A stretch of DNA of 44,948 bases from Flavihumibacter sp. CACIAM 22H1 (GCF_001601815.1 NZ_LUKG01000013.1:30023-74970), one strand, 5' to 3'. Shown: positions 9,306-18,351, numbered from the stretch's first letter. Made by a program: numbers and translations. Notes: generated by a model not told the origin, from the letters alone.

Positions 9306-9334
9306 TGTCGGGCAAATGTCGGGTAAATGTCGGG
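9306..9334 (+). repeat. Three direct repeats of TGTCGGG with 11-bp period
   Basis: TGTCGGGCAAA at 9306, TGTCGGGTAAA at 9317 and TGTCGGG at 9328 are spaced exactly one helical turn apart. They lie 21 bases upstream of a TAGTTTTG promoter box. Exact helical spacing suggests a cooperative protein-binding operator. Confidence 0.6.
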
Positions 9335-9355
9335 GGGCAGCATGGCTCACCTGGC

Positions 9356-9363
9356 TAGTTTTG
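9356..9363 (+). promoter_or_regulatory. Bacteroidota -7 promoter box (TAGTTTTG)
   Basis: TAGTTTTG fully matches TAnnTTTG and lies 21 bases before ATG 9385. No -33 TTG is obvious, so an activator acting through the upstream 11-bp repeats would make sense. The box lies downstream of the tracked TTG start at 9295, which argues against that start. Confidence 0.5.
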
Positions 9364-9384
9364 CTGCAGATAAAACAATCGAAT

Positions 9385-10338
9385 ATGGCAAGAAAAAATT
9401 CCTTTTTTAGCAGCAGTAGCCTCCTTTTTTTATGTAGCCTCCTGGTCGGAACGGGCACCTTAACCGGACAAACCCGAACCAATGCCACCCAAATAATACC
9501 CCTTCACTGGCTGGGAGATAGTATTGACACAGTTTGGGAACCTTATGCCGCATTAGTAATACCCGTAAAACTCAAAGATTGTCCCCGGCAATTTTATATG
9601 CAATTTGATTTGGGTGCCCCTTCATCCCTACTTTACCGGAACAAACTATTGTCAATTCAATCAAAATACCCCAGCGTCCTTCAACTGAAGGATACAAGTA
9701 CTTTAATCGGCCAACTTTGCTTACAGGCTGGCAAAACCGTCATAGAGCAGAAAAACATAGCCATACGGCAATTCGAGAACGACTCTATAAACTGGACCAA
9801 TCCGGCAAGCATAGAAATAATTGGAACATTTGGCGTAGACCTTATTGATGGGAAAGTAGCTGTCATTGATTATCCTGGCGGAAGTCTTCAACTTTCTGAC
9901 ACCCTGGCTAATACCAGCCCCCATTTAACGCTCTCCAAATTTATTTATCAGCAAAAAAGAATCTTACTGCCAGCAACAATAAACGGCCAGTCAACCCTAC
10001 TGTACTTCGATACGGGATCCAGTATGTTTGAATTGCTCACGGACAAAGCAACTGCCCAGAATTTATCGACACCGCCCCATCAACCCCTTCGTTACCAGGT
10101 GAATTCCTGGGGAAAAACCCTAACAGCAAATAGTATTGCAGCAGCTTCCGGCATTACAGTAAACAACCAACAACTCCCTATTCGGTTTGTCACTTATATA
10201 GAGGGTGTAAACAGTGCACAAATTCAACAAATGCAACAAATGGGCATTGGTGGCATGACGGGTAATAAGCTATTTCTTGCTTATAAGCTGGTACTTGATA
10301 CCAGAAATCAGTATTTTGGCCTTATACCGGAAAACTAA
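9385..10338 (+). CDS. Aspartyl-protease-like exported protein
   Basis: Starting at ATG 9385 gives 317 residues with a signal peptide (SLLFLCSLLVGTGTLTGQ). The track start at 9295 adds 30 residues and crosses a probable promoter, so it is rejected. Two pepsin/retropepsin-like lobes are visible: FDLGAPSS with Asp75 and YFDTGSSM with Asp209-Thr-Gly. Each is followed by hydrophobic strands typical of this fold. The first lobe has DLG in place of DTG, so activity is uncertain. It probably acts in the periplasm or at the cell surface. The next gene starts 3 bases after the stop. Confidence 0.75.
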   Translation: MARKNSFFSSSSLLFLCSLLVGTGTLTGQTRTNATQIIPLHWLGDSIDTVWEPYAALVIPVKLKDCPRQFYMQFDLGAPSSLLYRNKLLSIQSKYPSVLQLKDTSTLIGQLCLQAGKTVIEQKNIAIRQFENDSINWTNPASIEIIGTFGVDLIDGKVAVIDYPGGSLQLSDTLANTSPHLTLSKFIYQQKRILLPATINGQSTLLYFDTGSSMFELLTDKATAQNLSTPPHQPLRYQVNSWGKTLTANSIAAASGITVNNQQLPIRFVTYIEGVNSAQIQQMQQMGIGGMTGNKLFLAYKLVLDTRNQYFGLIPEN

Positions 10339-10341
10339 ACA

Positions 10342-11286
10342 ATGGCTCCAATTTTCTCAAAACGGCATATTTTCAAGTTTTATATTTCGGTAGCTATCGG
10401 CTTCATTTTTTTATTGTTAATGGGCCTGACCTTGCTTTTCGCATACCTGAGTACGCCTGCAAGTCTTGAAAAAATGCCCAAACAATTACTACTGCTACTT
10501 GCTGCCATCGCAACCTGTATGCTGGCCTTTTATACCGTGTACAAGTATGTAAAAAACGTTCCTACAATAATCCTTGACGCGGACATTATATATATAGGAA
10601 ACAATGTTTACGCTTACTCCGAAATAAAAAGAATCCGATTAACCGGTAAACAGGCCTTTCGACTACTTATAGATTTTCCGATGGAAGCAACGGCCATTAC
10701 ATTGGAGGACAACCGAACAATCTTTCTGTTTGATGATATGTACTCAAATTCCTGGGAAATCAAAAGCTTTTTGAAACAAGTAATTCAGGAAAAAAAAGAA
10801 TATATAGCACCGTCCCCGTCTTTTCTGCCCAAGGATACGGGGAAGAATGAGCTCTACGAAAATTTTAAAGGTAATCCTGTTACATCTCTGAGGGGATTAT
10901 CTATTGTTACTTTCTGTCTTTTAATCGGATTTGCGTTGTTGACCAATAGCAAGCCACTTTCCGTAGTTACCATTCTTTTCTTTTCCGGGTTTACCAGCGG
11001 CTGGATCTTCCTGAATGCCTGGATGATGCATTTTTTCCAGGTATCCGCCCAATATTTTGTTGTAAGAAATCATCTGTATTTTTGGAAAAGAACCGTATAC
11101 GATCTAAACCAGGTAAAAGAAATTGTTTTTGAAACACAGGGTAAGCTACCTAATTGCGTTCGAATTATTACGAAGGATTTCAGGAGCAAACTTTACCCGG
11201 CTTGCACACTTCGCAAAAGGCACTGGCTGGCACTTAAAGAAAAAATCAGAGCTCATAAAATAAAACTGAGGAATGAATGCATTTAG
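10342..11286 (+). CDS. Membrane protein with two PH-like halves
   Basis: This 314-residue protein is built as two similar halves. Each has a pair of transmembrane helices (FYISVAIGFIFLLLMGLTLL and LLLLLAAIATCMLAFY; later LSIVTFCLLIGFALL and TILFFSGFTSGWIFL) followed by a beta-rich stretch (YAYSEIKRIRL; VYDLNQVKEIVFE). This resembles STM3941-like or bacterial PH-domain membrane proteins. Function unknown. It starts 3 bases after the aspartyl-protease-like gene and overlaps the arginase-family gene by 10 bases, so translation is probably coupled. Confidence 0.65.
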   Translation: MAPIFSKRHIFKFYISVAIGFIFLLLMGLTLLFAYLSTPASLEKMPKQLLLLLAAIATCMLAFYTVYKYVKNVPTIILDADIIYIGNNVYAYSEIKRIRLTGKQAFRLLIDFPMEATAITLEDNRTIFLFDDMYSNSWEIKSFLKQVIQEKKEYIAPSPSFLPKDTGKNELYENFKGNPVTSLRGLSIVTFCLLIGFALLTNSKPLSVVTILFFSGFTSGWIFLNAWMMHFFQVSAQYFVVRNHLYFWKRTVYDLNQVKEIVFETQGKLPNCVRIITKDFRSKLYPACTLRKRHWLALKEKIRAHKIKLRNECI

Positions 11287-12212
11287 ACAAGACCATCGGA
11301 AATAGAAGGAACTCACTGGTAGTGCTTGAACTTCCGTTTAATGCAGGTCTGAAAGAACCCTTACCCGGTCATGAACCCGGCGTAAATAAACTACCTGATC
11401 ACCTAAAAAAATATGGTTTTCATGGGGCCTTACAGCCGGTAGAAGTTCAACGACTTCCTGCTCCGCCCTATACGTCTATAATGGATGCAAAATCGGGTGT
11501 AAGGAATGTGCCGACAATTATATCTTATGCAATACAACAGGCGGAGCTACTGCAAACCATACTCAACAGGCATCAGTTTCCCCTCCTACTTGGCGGTGAT
11601 TGCAGCATCTTAATCGGGACCGCCCTGGCATTGAATAAATTAGGCAGGTATGGCCTATTCTATCTCGACGGACATACCGATTACATGAGTGCGTCGCTTT
11701 CCCAAAGCGGCGGTGCGGCCGGAATGGACCTGGCCATCGTTACCGGATACGGGCATCCGAGCCTTACCAATATTGGTCAGCAACAGCCTTATTTTCAGCC
11801 ATCACATGTTTGGTGTGTTGGCAACCGGGAGTATGAGCAAGCTTATGTTAATGAAATTCTTCAATCTGCTATTCAATATACAGACCTGGCGGGTTTACGA
11901 AAAAACGGTTCTAACGCCTGCACCAATAGTTTTCTTCAAATGATTGAACAGGAAAAACTAGACGGCTTCTGGATACACATAGATGTTGATGTACTGGATG
12001 ATGCCATTATGCCCGCAGTAGATAGCAGAACGCCGGATGGATTAAGCTATGCTGCATTCAAGGAAATCTTGCGCCCGCTCCTGGCAAGTAATAAATTAAC
12101 CGGCTTGCAAATTACCATTCTCGACCCCGACCTTGACCCCGATGGCTTGTACACCAAAGAATTTATTACTAATTTTTGTGAAATAGTAACCGCAAGTTGG
12201 CGTTATGAATAA
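11277..12212 (+). CDS. Arginase/agmatinase family protein
   Basis: This 311-residue ureohydrolase-fold protein carries most of the binuclear manganese site. The first motif is GGDCS (residues 107-110), the second DGHTD (Asp131, His133, Asp135) and the third HIDVDVLD (Asp236, Asp238). The usual ligand His of GGDHS is replaced by Cys109, a variant that occurs in part of the family. The substrate could be arginine, agmatine, guanidinobutyrate or another guanidino compound. The gene overlaps both neighbours by a few bases, which implies a coupled operon with the upstream membrane protein and the downstream PhyH dioxygenase. Confidence 0.85.
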   Translation: MHLDKTIGNRRNSLVVLELPFNAGLKEPLPGHEPGVNKLPDHLKKYGFHGALQPVEVQRLPAPPYTSIMDAKSGVRNVPTIISYAIQQAELLQTILNRHQFPLLLGGDCSILIGTALALNKLGRYGLFYLDGHTDYMSASLSQSGGAAGMDLAIVTGYGHPSLTNIGQQQPYFQPSHVWCVGNREYEQAYVNEILQSAIQYTDLAGLRKNGSNACTNSFLQMIEQEKLDGFWIHIDVDVLDDAIMPAVDSRTPDGLSYAAFKEILRPLLASNKLTGLQITILDPDLDPDGLYTKEFITNFCEIVTASWRYE

Positions 12213-12906
12213 TTTTGAACAGAATGGATTCGAGCTCATTGATTCCGTTTATACGGGAGAAGAAACGGCTCAGATACTGCAAACCATCAACCAACATACA
12301 AACCAGCAGAATAGTGTCCAAACAGCCTCTTCTCTTTTTGCCATACGACAGTTTTTTAAAGAAATTCCGGACTGCCTTCCACTTGTTTTTACCAACAAGC
12401 TCAAGTCTCTCCTTTTTAACCGTTTTGGCAACGCTTATTTTATCGTAAAGTCGATATATTTTGACAAACCCCCAGCCTCAAATTGGTTTGTAGCCTATCA
12501 CCAGGACCTGACTATTTCTGTGGATAAAAAAACCGAAATTCCGGGCTACGGCCCCTGGACCACCAAACAGGACCAATTTTCGGTACAGCCCCCGACCGCA
12601 ATACTTGAAGATAATTTTACGATTCGTATTCACCTGGATACGACAACGGACGAAAATGGCGCCTTGCGCGTAATACCCGGCTCACACCAAAATGGCGTTA
12701 TTCGTTTAAACGCTGCCGATCTGCAGCAGATGAAGGAGATCGTTTGTACCGTAAAGGCCGGCGGCGTTATGCTGATGAAACCCCTGCTCTTACATGCCTC
12801 CGGCAGAACCACCAATAACCGGCAAAGACGGGTAATTCATATAGAATTCAGCCGTTCACCATTACCCGATGCCATACATTGGTCAGAAAAAACCAGTATT
12901 CCCTGA
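12205..12906 (+). CDS. Phytanoyl-CoA dioxygenase (PhyH) family protein
   Basis: This is a predicted iron(II)/2-oxoglutarate-dependent oxygenase of 233 residues. The metal triad is visible as H99-Q-D101 (YHQDLTI) and His197 (LLLHASG), with the downstream RQRR supplying an arginine for 2-oxoglutarate. RIHLDTTTDENGALRVIPGSH is the typical core strand of the family. The start overlaps the arginase-family stop by 8 bases. The two enzymes may modify one guanidino or amino-acid-like substrate, but that is inference. A hairpin follows 16 bases after the stop. Confidence 0.88.
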   Translation: MNNFEQNGFELIDSVYTGEETAQILQTINQHTNQQNSVQTASSLFAIRQFFKEIPDCLPLVFTNKLKSLLFNRFGNAYFIVKSIYFDKPPASNWFVAYHQDLTISVDKKTEIPGYGPWTTKQDQFSVQPPTAILEDNFTIRIHLDTTTDENGALRVIPGSHQNGVIRLNAADLQQMKEIVCTVKAGGVMLMKPLLLHASGRTTNNRQRRVIHIEFSRSPLPDAIHWSEKTSIP

Positions 12907-12922
12907 TATACCACCCATAAAA

Positions 12923-12954
12923 AACCGCCCCACAAGGAGGCGGTTCAATTTTTT
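12923..12954 (+). terminator. Rho-independent terminator-like hairpin
   Basis: AACCGCC pairs with GGCGGTT around a 9-base loop, followed by CAATTTTTT. It lies 16 bases after the PhyH stop and probably ends the operon that precedes it. A-rich sequence on the other side could make it bidirectional. Confidence 0.75.
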
Positions 12955-13321
12955 CCGGACGAGACATCAACCTACGGTTTCATAGAAATAGACGATTCAA
13001 TACTTGCTTCATGCATATTACGCTCTTCATTTTCAGGGAGCCCGGACAATTGTCTATCAATGATGGACACATCAATAAACCTTCTTCATTGGGTTGGATT
13101 TTACTCGTTTCACGGACATGGATTCATTACTGCTGTTTCAAAGGATTGGATCAACTGCATTTCACAAACAACTATTTTTCTTAGGATATGATCTTAGTTT
13201 TTCAGGAACCGGATAATTAATGCTTTCAATGGATTTGGATCTTTCAGTAGTTGTATTCTGTGTTGCTGATACAAAGATGGTGTGTTTTTTCGCCCTTTTA
13301 AAACTCTTTCGGTATTCAAAC
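12955..13321. other. Gene-poor stretch between two hairpins
   Basis: I see no supported gene here. On the minus strand two short frames read like protein (one ending NPLKALIIRFLKN, one ending HEASIESSISMKP), but neither has a convincing start, and they lie in different frames. They could be remnants of a decayed gene. No tRNA cloverleaf or riboswitch was recognised by eye. Confidence 0.4.
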
Positions 13322-13359
13322 AAAAACCGTCGATAAACAGACGTTTACGACGGTTTTTT
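13322..13359. terminator. Strong bidirectional terminator hairpin
   Basis: AAAAACCGTCG pairs with CGACGGTTTTT, extended past one bulged A by TAAAC/GTTTA around a 4-base loop. Runs of A and T flank the stem, so it can terminate both strands. On the minus strand it follows the leuS stop by 27 bases and is probably the leuS terminator. Confidence 0.85.
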
Positions 13360-13386
13360 GGATTATTCCTTGTTCTTCACAGGTGC

Positions 13387-16164
13387 TCAGAGTACAATAT
13401 TGATCATCCTGTTTTTTACATAGACCACTTTCTTCGGTGTTTTGCCTTCCAGCCATTTCTGTACCAATTCATTTCCCAAAACAATGGCCTCTACCTCTGC
13501 CTGTGTAGCCTCTAATGCAATGGTAATTTCTGTTCGGGTTTTACCGTTGATGGCCACCGGGTAAGCTTTAGCCGATTCTCGCACAAATTCCTCCCTGAAT
13601 TCAGGAAAAGCAGCATCCAGCACCGAGCCCTGCTGCCCCGCTAATTGCCAAAGTTCTTCGCTAATATGCGGCGCATAGGGTGCCAACAATATCAGCAAGG
13701 GTAGCAATACTGATTTTTTCCGGCATTTCAGCTCATTCAGTTCGTTAACACAAATCATGAACGTACTAACCCCGGTATTAAAAGAAAACCGTTCGGTATC
13801 TTCTTCCACTTTTCGAATGGTGCGATGCAATATCTTGAGTTCAGCGGCAGTAGCAGCTTCATCACTCAGGTTCATGCCTTTCAGCTCATCTACATACAAA
13901 CGCCAGAATTTTTTCAGGAAACGATGCACCCCTTCAATGCCCTTGGTATCCCAGGGTTTGCTGATTTCCACCGGCCCCAGGAACATTTCATACATCCGGA
14001 AGGTGTCAGCTCCAAATTTCTCAACAATATGATCGGGATTAACCGTATTAAATTTGGATTTAGACATCTTCTCCACTTCTGCTCCGCAGGTATAAATGCC
14101 GTCTTCCAGTATAAATTCTGCCGCGGCAAATTCAGGTTTCCAGGTTTTAAATGCTGTAGTATCGAGGGTAAACCCATCCACGATATTTACATCCACATGC
14201 AGTTTATCTATCAATTTGCCTTCATAGTTCCCAGCTGCGTCCAATAAGCCTTTTGAAACATAGGTATTGGTGCCATTTATCCGGTATACAAACCGGCTGC
14301 TGCCCTGTATCATGCCCTGGTTTACCAGCTTTTTATAGGGCTCATCAAATCCGATATACCCCAGGTCATAGAGGGCTTTTGTCCACATCCTGCTGTACAG
14401 TAAATGGCCAACGGCGTGTTCGGTTCCGCCTATGTACAGATCCACCTGCCCCCAATAGTCACTCACCGACCGGGCGCAAAATTCTTTTTCATTCCTCGGA
14501 TCCATATACCGCAAAAAATACCAGGAAGATCCTGCATAACCAGGCATTGTATTGGTTTCCAGTTCGCGCTCTACCCATTCCGGTATATTGGCCAGCGGCC
14601 CCTCTCCTTCCGGTCCGGGTTTGTAGGAATCTACATAAGGTAATTGCAGCGGAAGATCTGCTGCGGGCAATGCTTTTGCAACGCCCTCTTTCCACTGAAT
14701 GGGGAAAGGCTCGCCCCAGTAGCGCTGGCGGCTAAAAGCAGCATCGCGCATGCGGTAATTAACTTTCCGATTACCGATACCCATTGCTTCCAGTTTATCC
14801 AGCACAATAGCAGCGGCTTCCCGCATCGGCACTCCATTCAGAAACCCACTATTCTCCAACAGGGCGTCTTTAGTAGGATTTGCCTCTTTCCCATCGTATT
14901 GGTCGCCAATAATGTTGGTGATGGGAATAGAAAAATGAACAGCAAAGCGATGGTCCCGTTCATCGCCACAGGGCACCGCCATAATAGCGCCCGTACCATA
15001 TCCCGCCAGTACATATTCCGATATCCAGATAGGAATTTCCCGGCCATCAAATGGATTAATGGCATAGGACCCGGTAAATACACCGGTTATTTTTTTCTCG
15101 GCCATCCGCTCACGCTCGCTGCGGCTCTTCACATAGTCGAGGTAGGTTTCTACGGCAGTTGCCTGTGCGGCAGATTTTAAGCCCTCCACTATGTCTAGTT
15201 CCGGGGCAATTACCATAAAATCTACCCCAAAAATGGTGTCGGGGCGGGTGGTATACACCCGCAAGGTTGATACCGAATGCTGCTCGGATTTCACAGCAAA
15301 ATCAATTTCAGCCCCATAACTTTTGCCGATCCAATTGGTTTGCATTTCCTTCATGGCATCGCTGAATTCGATCTGCTCCAGGCCCTCCAGCAGGCGGTCT
15401 GCATATTCAGTGATCCGTAGGTACCATTGCCGTAGTTTTTTCTTGATAACCGGGTAGCCCCCCCGCTCGCTAACGCCGTTTACTACCTCATCATTTGCCA
15501 ATACAGTGCCGAGCGCCTCACACCAGTTAACTTCTCCATAACCACAGTATGCCAAGCGATAATCCATCAAAATTTCCTGCTTACGGGCTTCCGAAAACCC
15601 GGCCCATTCACCGGCAGTAAACTGTAAACCCGGGTTACCCGGACAAACATACCCTGCATTTCCCTGTTCCGCAAAAGCGACCACCAGTTCTGTAATCGGC
15701 GCCGCTTTTTTAGCGGTTCGGTTATAGTAGGATTCAAATAGTTGCAGAAAAATCCACTGTGTCCATTTATAATAGGAAGGATCGCTGGTGCGTACCTCCC
15801 TGCTCCAATCGAAGCAAAAACCAATATTGTCCAGTTGTTTCCGGAAATTCTGGATATTAGCTTCCGTGCTCACAGCAGGGTGTACCCCATGTTCGAGGGC
15901 ATATTGTTCAGCCGGCAGCCCAAACGCATCATATCCCATCGGGTGTAATACATTATATCCTTTTAACCGTTTGAACCGGCTGTATATATCACTGGCAATA
16001 TAACCCAGTGGATGACCCACATGTAACCCTGCACCGCTGGGATAGGGAAACATATCCAGCACATACGCTTTAGGTTTTTCCGAGGTATTGGAAACAAGGT
16101 AAGTCATGTTCGTCTTCCACTGCTCTTGCCACTTTTTTTCTATCTGCCTGAAACTATATTCCAT
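13387..16164 (-). CDS. leuS: Leucine--tRNA ligase
   Basis: This 925-residue class I aminoacyl-tRNA synthetase attaches leucine to its tRNA in the cytoplasm. The HIGH-type motif is HVGHP at residues 48-52 and the KMSKS loop is at about 699-703. A CP1 editing domain is recognisable from TTRPDTIFGVDFMVIAPE and the downstream GYGTGAIMAVPCGDERD. The C-terminus (KNRMINIVL) matches the usual end of bacterial LeuRS. Length is normal for Bacteroidota. It is divergent from ftsX across a 145-base intergenic region holding a mirrored pair of promoter boxes. Confidence 0.98.
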   Translation of the reverse strand: MEYSFRQIEKKWQEQWKTNMTYLVSNTSEKPKAYVLDMFPYPSGAGLHVGHPLGYIASDIYSRFKRLKGYNVLHPMGYDAFGLPAEQYALEHGVHPAVSTEANIQNFRKQLDNIGFCFDWSREVRTSDPSYYKWTQWIFLQLFESYYNRTAKKAAPITELVVAFAEQGNAGYVCPGNPGLQFTAGEWAGFSEARKQEILMDYRLAYCGYGEVNWCEALGTVLANDEVVNGVSERGGYPVIKKKLRQWYLRITEYADRLLEGLEQIEFSDAMKEMQTNWIGKSYGAEIDFAVKSEQHSVSTLRVYTTRPDTIFGVDFMVIAPELDIVEGLKSAAQATAVETYLDYVKSRSERERMAEKKITGVFTGSYAINPFDGREIPIWISEYVLAGYGTGAIMAVPCGDERDHRFAVHFSIPITNIIGDQYDGKEANPTKDALLENSGFLNGVPMREAAAIVLDKLEAMGIGNRKVNYRMRDAAFSRQRYWGEPFPIQWKEGVAKALPAADLPLQLPYVDSYKPGPEGEGPLANIPEWVERELETNTMPGYAGSSWYFLRYMDPRNEKEFCARSVSDYWGQVDLYIGGTEHAVGHLLYSRMWTKALYDLGYIGFDEPYKKLVNQGMIQGSSRFVYRINGTNTYVSKGLLDAAGNYEGKLIDKLHVDVNIVDGFTLDTTAFKTWKPEFAAAEFILEDGIYTCGAEVEKMSKSKFNTVNPDHIVEKFGADTFRMYEMFLGPVEISKPWDTKGIEGVHRFLKKFWRLYVDELKGMNLSDEAATAAELKILHRTIRKVEEDTERFSFNTGVSTFMICVNELNELKCRKKSVLLPLLILLAPYAPHISEELWQLAGQQGSVLDAAFPEFREEFVRESAKAYPVAINGKTRTEITIALEATQAEVEAIVLGNELVQKWLEGKTPKKVVYVKNRMINIVL

Positions 16165-16231
16165 GCTTGTGATTTAGATCAACTTTATTTTAAATGTGAA
16201 ATTGGCCTTAAAAGAACCGGCCAAGGGGCGA

Positions 16232-16239
16232 CAAAAATA
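16232..16239 (-). promoter_or_regulatory. -7 promoter box for leuS (TATTTTTG)
   Basis: The minus strand reads TATTTTTG, a full TAnnTTTG match, about 68 bases upstream of the leuS ATG. It is the mirror image of the ftsX box at 16262-16269. Confidence 0.55.
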
Positions 16240-16261
16240 CAAACTGAACGGCTAAAACCGC

Positions 16262-16269
16262 TATTTTTG
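16262..16269 (+). promoter_or_regulatory. -7 promoter box for ftsX (TATTTTTG)
   Basis: TATTTTTG on the plus strand fully matches TAnnTTTG, 40 bases upstream of the ftsX ATG. No -33 TTG is seen at the right distance, where the opposite promoter lies. Confidence 0.55.
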
Positions 16270-16309
16270 TCCGTATCGACCTAGTACTGACCCATCGAAA
16301 TTTCAAATC

Positions 16310-17182
16310 ATGACGCAAATCGGAAAATCCTCCGCCAAACGTTCCCAACCATCTTATTTTATGTCCATACTGGGGGTATCCCTGGTACTTTTTATTCTCG
16401 GCCTGCTGGGCTGGATTGTTATCAATGCCAATAAACTGGGGCAATATTTTAAGGAAAACGTGGAAGTAAGGGTATACCTGAAAGAGAATATTTCGGCCAA
16501 AGACAGCGCCGACCTTTCCCAGTATATTGCCAGCAAACCCTATGTTCGGCAATACACCTATGTTACCAAGGAGGATGCCAAAAAGAAATTTATGGCCGAT
16601 GGCAATGACGACTGGAAAAATATCCTGGAAGCCAATCCCCTGCCGGCCAGCATTGATTTTACACTGCGGAATGAATATGTGCATTCCGACTCATTGGCTG
16701 CCATCCAGGTAGATCTGGAACAGAATATTGCCGTAAACGATGTACAATATCCCCGCTCACTGGTAGACAACCTGAATGAAAACGTCAAAAAGATAAGCCT
16801 GATATTACTCATTATAGCCATCGTTCTCTGCGTGGTAGTGATTGTGCTGATCGATAATACCATAAGGCTGGCAATGTTCAGTAATCGCTTCATCATCAAA
16901 ACCATGCAAATGGTAGGGGCCACCCGCGGCTTTATTGCCAAACCCATGGATCTGCGCGCCATTATTAATGGCGCAATAAGCGGCGTAATTGCCCTGGCCG
17001 GGATTATTACCCTCATCTTTTTTGCGGAAAGACAACTACCCGAACTCAAAGCCATGCGAGATATTACCTGGTTATTGGTACTGGGAGGCGGAATCATATT
17101 ACTAGGAATTATTATATCTCTGCTCAGTACCCACCGGAGTGTGGTTAAGTACCTGAAGATGAAGCTGGATGATTTGTATTAA
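16310..17182 (+). CDS. ftsX: Cell division protein FtsX (ABC permease)
   Basis: This 290-residue inner-membrane protein works with the FtsE ATPase to activate peptidoglycan hydrolases at the septum. It has a short cytoplasmic N-terminus and a first helix (ILGVSLVLFILGLLGWIV). A periplasmic domain follows (VEVRVYLKENISAKDSADL, FMADGNDDWKNILEANPLPAS), and then three more helices in the FtsX permease domain (IIKTMQMVGATRGFIAKP is the conserved cytoplasmic loop). No ftsE lies next to it, which is usual in Bacteroidota. It heads the DUF3098-uppP cluster. Confidence 0.95.
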   Translation: MTQIGKSSAKRSQPSYFMSILGVSLVLFILGLLGWIVINANKLGQYFKENVEVRVYLKENISAKDSADLSQYIASKPYVRQYTYVTKEDAKKKFMADGNDDWKNILEANPLPASIDFTLRNEYVHSDSLAAIQVDLEQNIAVNDVQYPRSLVDNLNENVKKISLILLIIAIVLCVVVIVLIDNTIRLAMFSNRFIIKTMQMVGATRGFIAKPMDLRAIINGAISGVIALAGIITLIFFAERQLPELKAMRDITWLLVLGGGIILLGIIISLLSTHRSVVKYLKMKLDDLY

Positions 17183-17245
17183 TCCTATCCAGCAAACAGG
17201 TGATTTTAGTTTTTACTTTTTCCATTTTACTTTTTACTTTGCAAC

Positions 17246-17506
17246 ATGTCTAAAAAAGAAAACGCTGCTCCTACTACCCATACATCGGAAAGCCTGTTTG
17301 GCAAGGTAAACTATACCTGGATGTTGATTGGCCTTGCGGTAATTGCCCTGGGGTTATTATTGATGGCAGGGGGCAACAGTTCCGACCCGGCTGTTTTTGA
17401 CCAGAAAGAAGTGTATAGCAGTACCCGTATTACCATTGCACCCCTGCTTATCCTGGCCGGCCTCGCTATTGAAGTGGTAGCCATCTTCAAAAAGCCTAAA
17501 GCCTGA
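17246..17506 (+). CDS. DUF3098 domain-containing small membrane protein
   Basis: This 86-residue protein has two hydrophobic segments ([21 protein letters not shown] and [18 protein letters not shown]) separated by a short loop with [16 protein letters not shown], the DUF3098 signature. Its position between ftsX and uppP is conserved in Bacteroidota. Function is unknown; the location suggests a link to envelope growth or division. Confidence 0.9.
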   Translation: MSKKENAAPTTHTSESLFGKVNYTWMLIGLAVIALGLLLMAGGNSSDPAVFDQKEVYSSTRITIAPLLILAGLAIEVVAIFKKPKA

Positions 17507-17520
17507 TTTATAATTGTTCC

Positions 17521-18351
17521 ATGAACATTATTGAAGCTATTATAATTGCCATCGTAGAGGGCCTGACCGAATTTTTGCCCGTATCTTCTACCGGCCACAT
17601 GATTATTGCCAGTTCACTGCTGGGCATACATACCGAATCCTTTACCAAGCTCTTTGAAGTAGCCATTCAATTGGGTGCTATCCTTGCAGTAGTGGTTCTG
17701 TATTGGAAAAAATTTGTTGATTTTAAGAGTTTTACATTTTATTTTAAGCTGGCGTTTGCGGTTGTACCTGCACTATTACTGGGTTTTCTTTTTTCAGACC
17801 AGATAGATGCATTACTTGAAAGTCCGCTTACGGTAGCCATTACTTTATTACTTGGCGGCTTCGTGCTGTTATTCATAGACAAAAGCTTTCAAAACCCAGG
17901 TATACACGACGAAACTGAAATTAGCTTCGGCAAAGCATTTATTATAGGCTGCTGGCAGTGTTTGGCAATGATTCCGGGGGTAAGCCGGAGCGCTGCTTCC
18001 ATAATCGGCGGCATGCAACAACAATTATCCCGCAAGGTGGCGGCTGAATTTTCCTTTTTCCTTGCCGTACCTACCATGGCCGCTGCTTCAGGTTATTCCC
18101 TGGTACTGAAAAAATGGACCATGGAAGATGGAACTATTCAAAAAGGATACGAATTATTGCTTAGTTCAAAAGATAACCTGGTGGCATTTGTAGTGGGAAA
18201 TGTGGTAGCGTTTATTGTTGCTTTACTGGCAATCAAATTTTTTATCGGGTTTCTTCAGAAAAACGGGTTCCGCTGGTTTGGTTATTACCGGATTGCGGCT
18301 GGAATAATTCTTCTTATATTGCTGTGGACGGGTATTATTCAGAACGGCTAA
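17521..18351 (+). CDS. uppP: Undecaprenyl-diphosphate phosphatase
   Basis: This 276-residue integral membrane enzyme removes a phosphate from undecaprenyl diphosphate to recycle the lipid carrier for peptidoglycan and other glycans. The first signature [14 protein letters not shown] is at residues 13-26, with Glu13, Glu17, Ser23 and His26 at catalytic positions. The second signature PGVSRSAAS follows in mid-protein. About eight hydrophobic helices and normal length support the BacA/UppP assignment. It follows the DUF3098 gene by 14 bases. Confidence 0.97.
   Translation: MNIIEAIIIAIVEGLTEFLPVSSTGHMIIASSLLGIHTESFTKLFEVAIQLGAILAVVVLYWKKFVDFKSFTFYFKLAFAVVPALLLGFLFSDQIDALLESPLTVAITLLLGGFVLLFIDKSFQNPGIHDETEISFGKAFIIGCWQCLAMIPGVSRSAASIIGGMQQQLSRKVAAEFSFFLAVPTMAAASGYSLVLKKWTMEDGTIQKGYELLLSSKDNLVAFVVGNVVAFIVALLAIKFFIGFLQKNGFRWFGYYRIAAGIILLILLWTGIIQNG

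Noticed and set aside
16208-17097. Minus-strand ORFs inside ftsX
   Set aside because: They are shadows of a strongly supported gene.
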